A stretch of DNA of 19,438 bases from the NCBI GenBank assembly GCA_031257655.1, contig JAIROF010000123.1, positions 1 to 19,438 on the forward strand, given 5' to 3'. The number at the start of each line of letters is the position of its first letter. Within the stretch, counting starts at the first letter, position 1. Origin of the DNA: Prevotellaceae bacterium. GTDB taxonomy: Bacteria > Bacteroidota > Bacteroidia > Bacteroidales > UBA932. The notes under the pieces are model-generated. The model was not told the DNA's origin, ran no database searches, and was given only the letters and a program-made list of their open reading frames with translations. This document shows positions 14,445-19,438 of the stretch, in pieces. The position numbers were made by a program, and so were the translations under genes.

Positions 14445-15254
14445 TTATCGCTCTATTCTATGAAACACATGGTTCCTATGGTAAGCAAGAAATAATTGTT
14501 CAGGGGCAAACCGTTCTGGTAAATTAATGAATTTTCCCTCATATTGTTTGAACAAGTGCTTTACAATTTTATTTTCAGCACAATCATATATCTGCCTATC
14601 AAATACAATTCGATATTGTTCATCTATAGTCATCAGACCCGCATCAAATGCTCTATCGTATAGTGGACTTAGGCAAAGTCCATTGCGAGGATTAGTACGC
14701 TCAGTTTTCAGGTCGCTATCTTTCCATGGCTTGATATGGCTGGCTACAAGCAATGCATCATGACGCAATCCTGTTATGCAACATTGATGATTGTAAGCAG
14801 ATAAAACAGCTTCACGAAAAAACCGCTGTCCAATACGAGTATTCAACATCTGTTTTTTTACAGAACCAAAAGGTAATTCCACCTCTTTTTCCCATGTAGG
14901 ACTTGCCAGTAGAGTATCTTTTTTGTTTTTATTTAATCGAACATATTGTTTGCGATATTGTTCTAGTAATTGTTCACAAATGACGGCGAAATTTTCCCAG
15001 TCACCATTGATTTCAGTAAAAATTGTCCTATCCAATTTTGCGACACGGGTAAATCCTTTTACTCGTTTTGACTCTACAGGGTCAAACTGTACATAATTAC
15101 AACAGCGCATAGAAATTGCAGATGGTGTACGCCCAAGTAAACGTGCCAACTCTTTAACCTCCGGCGTTGTTTGTCTCAGCTTAGCATAAGGTAACTTGCA
15201 ATAAAGGTTGATAGTTAATAACACTTCTTCGCGTGTCCATAGACGGTCAGCCAT
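14445..15254 (-). CDS. HNH_2-domain endonuclease, putative restriction enzyme
   Basis: A 269-residue protein with an N-terminal domain (ADRLWTREEVLLTINLYCK, VKELARLLGRTPSAISMR, about 2-55) found in several HNH restriction-type proteins, and a C-terminal HNH_2-type domain. Catalytic region residues are visible in CCITGLRHDALLVASHIKPW (158-177, with H173), NPRNGLCLSPLYDRAFD (188-204) and ILE/VFDRQIYD after it. It appears complete. The start is ATG 15254; the frame could begin at a TTG nine bases earlier but ATG is preferred. The gene is strongly AT-rich compared with neighbours. It sits between the other HNH gene and the truncated methyltransferase, with the inverted-repeat element just upstream. 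Sequence specificity is unknown. Confidence 0.85.
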   Translation of the reverse strand: MADRLWTREEVLLTINLYCKLPYAKLRQTTPEVKELARLLGRTPSAISMRCCNYVQFDPVESKRVKGFTRVAKLDRTIFTEINGDWENFAVICEQLLEQYRKQYVRLNKNKKDTLLASPTWEKEVELPFGSVKKQMLNTRIGQRFFREAVLSAYNHQCCITGLRHDALLVASHIKPWKDSDLKTERTNPRNGLCLSPLYDRAFDAGLMTIDEQYRIVFDRQIYDCAENKIVKHLFKQYEGKFINLPERFAPEQLFLAYHRNHVFHRIER

Positions 15255-15304
15255 AATTTTCAATTTTTAGAACTAATGGTCAAGTTGTTTACATATTTAC
15301 TTAG

Positions 15305-15590
15305 TGTCTGTCCGAAAACTCGCAATAAATTAAATATCAATACAATCTCATTCATTTATTTTCATCGAATATTTTGTATTCACTGTCGAATAAAATGTAC
15401 TTATTTTGAATTTATGCAGGTAAAATTATATCCGTAATTTCTTGTTAGTTAAGTGTTTAAATAATTCAAACCACAAAGGTTACAAAGAAATTCACGAAGA
15501 TCATAAACTTTGTCATCTGCAAAAGATTCAAGTTGCTTTTTTCATACAAATAACTATGTATTAGAATATTATGAGTTTTCGGACAGATAC
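15305..15590. mobile_element. MITE-like element with inverted TCTGTCCGAAAACTC ends
   Basis: TCTGTCCGAAAACTC at 15307-15321 is exactly repeated in inverted orientation at 15573-15587, extended to 18 bases with one mismatch (GTGTCTG... and GTATCTG...). The interior of about 250 bases is very AT-rich, has no transposase and includes a CACAAAG repeat (15471-15490). One end cuts into the C5 methyltransferase remnant. A target-site duplication is not clear. The ends suggest a non-autonomous insertion mobilised by a transposase elsewhere; I cannot name the IS family. Confidence 0.65.
15471..15520. repeat. CACAAAG-type repeat inside the MITE-like element
   Basis: ACCACAAAGGTTACAAAG followed by CACGAAG resembles the repeat at the left edge of the window, including the shared start ACCACAAAGG. 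It lies inside the inverted-repeat element. Confidence 0.55.
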
Positions 15591-15989
15591 TGCTTATGGA
15601 CAATTTTACGGTATTCATCAAATATCTTGGTCGAGCAGGCCGCGTACATTTTCGAGCAAAACAGCTTTGGGGTTGCACTCCCTGATGAGACGGATAGCTT
15701 CCGGAAACAAATCGCGGTCATCCAATTGCCCCAGCTGTTTTCCCGCTACCGAAAACGGCGGACAGGGAACGCCTCCTGCAAGCAAATCTACTTCATCCCT
15801 GTATGGCGTAGCGTCAAAATGCCGCACGTCGCCCTCCAGTACCCTCCATTGCGGGCGATTCATCCTTAAAGTTCTGCAGGCAACATTTTCAATTTCTACT
15901 AATGCAATGTGCTCAAAGCCGGCCTGCTCAAGCCCTAAAGCTTGACCGCCTGCTCCGGCACAAATCTCTATTGATTTAAATTTACGCAT
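15588..15989 (-). pseudogene. Truncated, frameshifted C5-cytosine DNA methyltransferase
   Basis: The open frame 15618-15989 (123 residues from ATG 15989) is the N-terminal part of a DNA (cytosine-5) methyltransferase. SAM-binding motif I is SIEICAGAGGQALGLEQAGF (7-26). Motif IV GGVPCPPFS has catalytic Cys76, and motif VI is LLENVRG (111-117). It then meets a stop at 15618. Skipping one base (15626) restores a family-like run, IFDEYRKIVHKQY, which ends at the inverted-repeat element. Motifs VIII-X and the target recognition domain are gone and are not found beyond the element, so about two thirds of the gene was deleted. I expect no activity. It is divergent from the DUF3822 gene. Confidence 0.85.
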
Positions 15990-16029
15990 AAACAAAATAT
16001 TAACGCTATTGCCTTGGAAATCATCCTTG

Positions 16030-16037
16030 CAAAGATA
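16030..16037 (-). promoter_or_regulatory. -7 box upstream of methyltransferase remnant
   Basis: The minus strand reads TATCTTTG (TAnnTTTG), about 40 bases before ATG 15989. No -33 TTG is seen. It may be the surviving promoter for the downstream HNH genes. Confidence 0.4.
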
Positions 16038-16164
16038 GCGTTTTTGCATGTATATTGGACGAAACCGGAGAAAAATTTTTAGAAGAATGCTTTGGCTCAT
16101 TACCTCCGGAGATGCACCGCCAAAAACTTTACGTCAAAAGTCGGGGAGAACAAAACTTTTTCAC

Positions 16165-16172
16165 TACTTTTG
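16165..16172 (+). promoter_or_regulatory. -7 box upstream of DUF3822 gene
   Basis: TACTTTTG matches TAnnTTTG 22 bases before the ATG at 16195, predicting a leader under 20 bases. The -33 element is not obvious. Confidence 0.45.
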
Positions 16173-16194
16173 CAGGAATAAACGTAAAAATGAC

Positions 16195-17046
16195 ATGTAC
16201 ACGCCATTTGTAGCCACAGACAGCGCTTTTGACGCCCAAAGCAGCGGCGGCTTACACCTGTCCATTCAGAGCGATTTGAGTGGACTTTGTTTTTGTGTGC
16301 TCGATTTGGACAGGCAGCGGTACGTTAGCTTTCAGTCTGTCCCCTACGCCAAGCCCATAGCCGACTACAACGACGTGAAGCCGGCGCTGGGCGCGCTGCT
16401 CGCCGGCGAGCCGCTGCTCAACGCCAAGTTTAGCAGCGTATCGTGCCTGTACGTATCGCGGTACGCAACGGTCATTCCGGCGGCGCTGCTTGACCGCAGC
16501 CTGCTGAAATCGTTTTTGGAGCTCAACAACCCCATCAACGAGCTCGACGAAGTGCACAGCAGCCTCATTCCTTCGCTGGACGCCGCAGTGGCGTTTGCCA
16601 TACCCAGCCCGTTTGCCTCCACGCTGCTGGAAAAGTACGGAAAGGTGAAGTTTTGCCACCAGTGCGTACCCATGCTTAAGTACCTGAAGGAGCACGCCGA
16701 AATGTACGATTCGGACAACCTGTTTGCCGTGAACATCAACAGCGACTTTGCCGACGTTGCCCTCTACGCCGGGGGTGCGCTCAAAATCTACAACACCTTT
16801 ACGCTGCATGCGCCCGAGGATTTGATATACTTCATGCTGGCCATTGCGCGCCGGCAGCGCATTCCGGAGAAAAAGATAAGCGTGCTCCTTGCGGGGGAGA
16901 TGGAGCAGTACATCGAAGATTTTGCGCCCCTGTTTCACGCGCTCATCCCCGCCATGCCGCACACGCAGATGACCTTTTCCTACGCGCTGAGCAGCGTTGC
17001 CGGCTACCACTTCACCCACCTCTTTTCGCTCTACGAATGCGCATAG
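16195..17046 (+). CDS. DUF3822 family protein
   Basis: A 283-residue protein of a Bacteroidetes family known as DUF3822, commonly found directly before rsmD, as here. It has no signal peptide. Recognisable parts are LHLSIQSDLSGLCFCVLD near the N-terminus, FVNI-like NLFAVNINSDFADVALYAGG in the middle and VLLAGEMEQYIED near the C-terminus, an arrangement reminiscent of an actin/ASKHA-like fold. That fold is my inference. The ATG at 16195 is preferred over the frame start at 16048, because the promoter box lies between them and the extension is basic shadow sequence. Its last ten bases overlap the rsmD start, so the two are translationally coupled. Function is unknown. Confidence 0.85.
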   Translation: MYTPFVATDSAFDAQSSGGLHLSIQSDLSGLCFCVLDLDRQRYVSFQSVPYAKPIADYNDVKPALGALLAGEPLLNAKFSSVSCLYVSRYATVIPAALLDRSLLKSFLELNNPINELDEVHSSLIPSLDAAVAFAIPSPFASTLLEKYGKVKFCHQCVPMLKYLKEHAEMYDSDNLFAVNINSDFADVALYAGGALKIYNTFTLHAPEDLIYFMLAIARRQRIPEKKISVLLAGEMEQYIEDFAPLFHALIPAMPHTQMTFSYALSSVAGYHFTHLFSLYECA

Positions 17047-17585
17047 TGAGCGGCCTTCACCGGGGGCGATGCATACTTCCGCCCAAGGGGTTCGGCGCGC
17101 GGCCAACCACCGATTTTGCCAAGGAGGCGCTCTTCAACATCCTTTCGGCGCGCTTCGACGTGGAGAGCATCTGCGCGCTCGACCTGTTTTCCGGCGCCGG
17201 CAGCATCAGCTACGAGTTTGCCTCGCGCGGGTGCCGCAGCGTGGATAGCGTGGAGGTCGACTTCCGCCGCCACGCCTTCATTAAGCACACGGCGCAGGCG
17301 CTACAGCTGCGGCAAATGCGCTGCCTGCGCTGCGACGCCTTCGCCTTTCTTGCCTCCTGCGCCGCCACCTACGACGTCATCTTTGCCGACCCGCCCTTCG
17401 ACATGGAGGGCGCCGAGCGGATTGTGGCGCTGGTTTTTGGGCGGCAGCTGCTCGCGCCCGGCGGATGGCTCATTGTGGAGCACTCCCGGAGCAGAGATTT
17501 TTCGGCGCACGCCTGCTTTAAAGAAAGACGAACCTACGGGAGCGTAAACTTCAGCATCTTCCGGCAAACGGCAGAAAAAAAGTAG
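17037..17585 (+). CDS. rsmD: 16S rRNA (guanine(966)-N(2))-methyltransferase
   Basis: SAM-dependent methyltransferase that modifies G966 of 16S rRNA during 30S assembly. The 182 residues match the family length. The start MRIVSGLHRGRCILPPKG (1-18) and ARPTTDFAKEALFNIL (21-36) are typical. The SAM-binding motif ALDLFSGAGS is at 47-56 and the catalytic motif ADPPF at 117-121. The start codon overlaps the DUF3822 stop by ten bases. The tRNA promoter begins within ten bases of its stop codon. Nothing unusual is seen. Confidence 0.94.
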   Translation: MRIVSGLHRGRCILPPKGFGARPTTDFAKEALFNILSARFDVESICALDLFSGAGSISYEFASRGCRSVDSVEVDFRRHAFIKHTAQALQLRQMRCLRCDAFAFLASCAATYDVIFADPPFDMEGAERIVALVFGRQLLAPGGWLIVEHSRSRDFSAHACFKERRTYGSVNFSIFRQTAEKK

Positions 17586-17592
17586 CCAAAAA

Positions 17593-17623
17593 TTTGCAGA
17601 TACAAAAAAAAACGCTACTTTTG
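17593..17623 (+). promoter_or_regulatory. Promoter of tRNA-Asp gene
   Basis: TTTG (17593-17596), 19 bases, then TACTTTTG (17616-17623): a full Bacteroidetes promoter. The -7 box is the loop side of a small palindrome GCTAC-TTTT-GTAGC. The predicted start is 10-12 bases before the mature tRNA. Confidence 0.75.
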
Positions 17624-17638
17624 TAGCCTCAAAAAATT

Positions 17639-17712
17639 GGTGCGGTAGTTCAGCTGGTTAGAATACGTGCCTGTCACGCACGGGGTCGCGAGTTCGAGTC
17701 TCGTCCGCACCG
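17639..17712 (+). tRNA. tRNA-Asp (anticodon GTC)
   Basis: Acceptor arms GGTGCGG (17639-17645) and CCGCACC (17705-17711) pair fully, and CGTGC/GCACG forms the anticodon stem around loop CTGTCAC with anticodon GTC at 17673-17675. The T arm carries GTTCGAGTC. Discriminator G and an encoded CCA (17713-17715) follow. It has its own promoter and a strong terminator. Confidence 0.96.
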
Positions 17713-17719
17713 CCAAAGC

Positions 17720-17753
17720 CGGGTAACAAATGAAAATTTGTTGCCCGTTTTTT
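17720..17753 (+). terminator. Rho-independent terminator after tRNA-Asp
   Basis: CGGGTAACAAAT and ATTTGTTGCCCG form a 12-base stem (one G-T pair) closed by a GAAA loop and followed by six T. It is a textbook terminator five bases after the encoded CCA. Its T-run includes the TTTG that serves the asd promoter. Confidence 0.88.
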
Positions 17754-17783
17754 GTTTCTGCACGGCAAAATTTGCTATTTTTG
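17751..17783 (+). promoter_or_regulatory. Promoter of asd
   Basis: TTTG (17751-17754), 21 bases, then TATTTTTG (17776-17783), with the ATG 38 bases downstream. The -33 element overlaps the tRNA terminator's T-run. Confidence 0.7.
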
Positions 17784-17820
17784 CCGAACATTTTTCACCC
17801 GCAAACACCAAACACAACAG

Positions 17821-18822
17821 ATGAAAGTAGCGATTGTAGGCGCAAGCGGCGCCGTGGGGCAAGAGTTTTTGAAGCTGCTGGCGCAGCGCAATTTTCCGGT
17901 AGACGAGCTGGCGCTATTCGGCTCAGCCCGCAGCGCAGGGCGCACCTACCCGTTCAAAGGGGAGGAGATTGCCGTAAGAGAGCTCCGGCACAACGACGAT
18001 TTTAAGGGAGTAGACGTGGCGTTTACCTCGGCGGGAGGCAGCACCTCCAAGGAGTTTGCGGAAACCATCACGCGGCACGGCGCCGTGATGATAGACAACT
18101 CCAGCGCCTTCCGCATGGATAGCGACGTGCCGCTGGTGGTTCCGGAGGTTAACGCCGCAGACAGCCAAAACCGCCCGCGCAACATCATTGCCAACCCCAA
18201 CTGCTCTACCATCATCATGGTGGTAGCGCTTAAGGCCATAGAAAACCTGTCGCACATCCGGCGCGTGCACGTGGCCACCTACCAAAGCGCCAGCGGGGCA
18301 GGCGCAGCCGCTATTGCCGAGCTCGAAACCCAGCTGCGCCAAACGCTCGGCGGAGAGACGCCGGACGTCGAAAAGTTCAAGTACCCGCTGGCGTTTAACC
18401 TCATCCCGCAAATAGACGTGTTTGCCGACAACGGCTACACCAAAGAGGAGCTGAAAATGCACAACGAAACGCGCAAAATCATGCACAGCAACGTAGAGGT
18501 GATAGCCACCTGCGTTCGCGTTCCGGTGCTGCGCGCGCACAGCGAGGCGGTATGGCTGGAAACGGAGGAGCCGCTTTCGGTAGAGGAGGTGCGCACCGCC
18601 CTGAGCAGCGCCCCGGGCGTGACGCTCGCCGACGATCCGAAGTGCAGCAAGTACCCCATGCCGCTGTTCGTTGCCAACGAGGACGACGTTTACGCAGGCC
18701 GCATCCGCAAAGACCTGGCCAACCCAAACGGAGTAAGCCTCTGGCTCGTGGGCGACCAAATCCGCAAGGGCGCGGCGCTAAACGCCGTGCAGATTGCAGA
18801 ATACTTGATGCAAAATGCCTAA
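17821..18822 (+). CDS. asd: Aspartate-semialdehyde dehydrogenase
   Basis: Reduces aspartyl phosphate to aspartate semialdehyde with NADPH, the branch point to lysine/diaminopimelate, threonine and methionine. The 333-residue protein has the NADP-binding GASGAVGQEFLKLL (7-20), SSAFRMD (94-100), the active-site NPNCST with Cys128, SGAGAAAIAEL (158-168) and the catalytic His240 in RVPVLRAHSEAVW. The ATG at 17821 gives the expected N-terminus MKVAIVGASG; the frame extends upstream to 17752 but that part overlaps the promoter. It is transcribed separately from the tRNA. It has no attached aspartokinase or homoserine dehydrogenase gene in the window. Nothing odd is seen. Confidence 0.96.
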   Translation: MKVAIVGASGAVGQEFLKLLAQRNFPVDELALFGSARSAGRTYPFKGEEIAVRELRHNDDFKGVDVAFTSAGGSTSKEFAETITRHGAVMIDNSSAFRMDSDVPLVVPEVNAADSQNRPRNIIANPNCSTIIMVVALKAIENLSHIRRVHVATYQSASGAGAAAIAELETQLRQTLGGETPDVEKFKYPLAFNLIPQIDVFADNGYTKEELKMHNETRKIMHSNVEVIATCVRVPVLRAHSEAVWLETEEPLSVEEVRTALSSAPGVTLADDPKCSKYPMPLFVANEDDVYAGRIRKDLANPNGVSLWLVGDQIRKGAALNAVQIAEYLMQNA

Positions 18823-18908
18823 CCCATCGGTCGAGAGCTGCGCTTTATTTTTTAGCACGGTAGATGACGCAGACTTTTATGATTTGCACAGATTTTAGCC
18901 CTGGTAAC

Positions 18909-19073
18909 GTCATAAATTGCACGAGATAGTAAGTACTACGCTGATTATAAATCATTTACATTAATGAGGCTAATGAGGTTGTTATTTCTACTATATCTCC
19001 CTGCTACTGAGGTTGTTTTGCTGTTAAACCGAGCGTAGCGAGCTCACGAACACCAAAAATAAGCACGAGTGAG
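18909..19073 (-). repeat. Dispersed repeat, family 2, copy 2
   Basis: Reverse complement of the repeat at 11699-11873, with matching blocks in the same order and only small length changes. It lies 87 bp after asd. The sequence is open in no frame shared with copy 1. No terminal inverted repeats are seen. Confidence 0.75.
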
Positions 19074-19165
19074 CAGCTCATGCTACGCATATAGCTGTCT
19101 GAACGCTGATTTTTTTTGATTTGAATGATTGCTACGATTGATGGCGCATGGGTGCGACGCATAGC

Positions 19166-19266
19166 GCTGTAGAGACGCACGGCGTGCGCCTCACTGCGCA
19201 TAGCGCCATTTTGTCGCGAGACGCACGCGAGACGCACGCGAGACGCACGCCGTGCGTCTCTACAGC
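19166..19266. repeat. GTAGAGACGCAC inverted repeat with 11-base tandem units
   Basis: The 27-base arms 19166-19192 and 19240-19266 are inverted repeats with one mismatch; each contains the palindrome GACGCACGGCGTGCGTC or close to it. Between them GCGAGACGCAC is repeated three times (19216-19248). Repeats of the GTAGAGACGC...GCGTCTCTAC type occur in many Bacteroidetes and cyanobacterial genomes. Confidence 0.75.
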
Positions 19267-19372
19267 TGCGTAATAATGAGAACTTAATTTTCATAGCACC
19301 TCAAAAAAAGCATTAGCCAAATTTTCAATTCCCTACATTCAACCCATCCGGCGTTCTGATTTCGGCGTAAGC

Positions 19373-19411
19373 CCTCCGTGCCCCTCTGTGAAACCTCCGT
19401 GCCCCTCTGTG
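19373..19411. repeat. 18-base direct repeat CCTCCGTGCCCCTCTGTG
   Basis: The unit occurs exactly at 19373-19390 and 19394-19411, with three bases between. The window ends in TACGGAGG, an inverted partial copy. Similar CTCCGTG/CTCTGTG repeats are common intergenic elements; the copy continues beyond the window. Confidence 0.65.
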
Positions 19412-19438
19412 TTAGTATTGCACAGCGGTGTACGGAGG

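Larger units (their letters stand above)
15255..15617. other. AT-rich gap between HNH gene and broken methyltransferase
   Basis: The gap is almost wholly the TIR-bounded element at 15305-15590, plus about 50 AT-rich bases in front of the HNH gene. No open frame or TAnnTTTG box for the HNH genes is found, so their promoter may lie in or before the methyltransferase remnant. Confidence 0.65.
18823..19438. other. Repeat-filled 3' end of the window
   Basis: No gene is supported in these 616 bases. They hold family 2 repeat copy 2 (18909-19073), an AT-rich degenerate segment (19085-19140), the GACGCAC inverted repeat (19166-19266) and the CCTCCGTG direct repeat (19373-19411). A minus-strand open frame at 19004-19294 is translated repeat. 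Confidence 0.75.

Noticed and set aside
19004..19294. Minus-strand 96-codon frame at the window end
   Set aside because: It is translated repeat (family 2 and GACGCAC units) with biased Arg/Ala content and no homologous look.
19166..19411. Possible CRISPR array from repeated units
   Set aside because: Units are only 11 and 18 bases long with no spacers of even length and no cas genes.

Overview
The window looks like a chromosomal segment of a fairly GC-rich member of the Bacteroidota, most likely order Bacteroidales. The support is lineage-typical genes (a DUF5103-type T9SS plug protein, a protein with a type B T9SS sorting domain, DUF3822 next to rsmD, a small DUF2795 protein, an HsdR_N-like nuclease protein) and repeated promoters of the Bacteroidetes form TTG/TTTG-N19-21-TAnnTTTG. 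The core genes are GC-rich. Two stretches are clearly AT-rich and look acquired or decaying: positions 1-900 and about 13820-16100.

Layout. Positions 39-888 hold the remains of a superfamily 2 helicase gene that breaks just after its Walker A motif. A minus-strand nadE-aspS operon follows (4657 to 935). Then come a minus-strand DUF2795 gene, an rlmN-cob(I)alamin adenosyltransferase operon (7000 to 5400), a plus-strand ROK-family gene and a small lipoprotein gene (7546-9008). A minus-strand pair (11192 to 9206) encodes a small T9SS type B cargo-like protein followed at once by the T9SS plug protein. An HsdR_N-like gene (11943-12341, plus) faces a RecD/Dda-like helicase (13805 to 12381, minus). 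Upstream of the helicase, in the same direction, are two HNH endonuclease genes and a truncated C5-cytosine DNA methyltransferase, which I read as a decayed type II restriction-modification locus. The plus-strand block DUF3822-rsmD, tRNA-Asp(GTC) and asd closes the coding part; the last 600 bases are repeats.

Non-coding content is the most distinctive part. There are three copies of a roughly 125-145 bp element with terminal inverted repeats (4881-5014, 7201-7343, 11571-11697). A second family of about 170 bp occurs twice in opposite orientation (11699-11873, 18909-19073). A roughly 285 bp element bounded by an inverted TCTGTCCGAAAACTC lies at the broken end of the methyltransferase gene. There are also a GTAGAGACGC-type inverted repeat (19166-19266), CACAAAG and CCTCCGTG edge repeats, and short tandem repeats at several stop codons.

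Most genes are housekeeping: NAD synthesis, tRNA-Asp charging together with a tRNA-Asp gene, rRNA methylation, cobalamin activation and aspartate-family amino acid synthesis. I do not see a clearly new multi-gene system. The best leads are the repeat families, the crippled methyltransferase beside two intact nucleases, the plug/CTD gene pair, and a lipoprotein carrying a Cys/His cluster usually seen in non-exported proteins.
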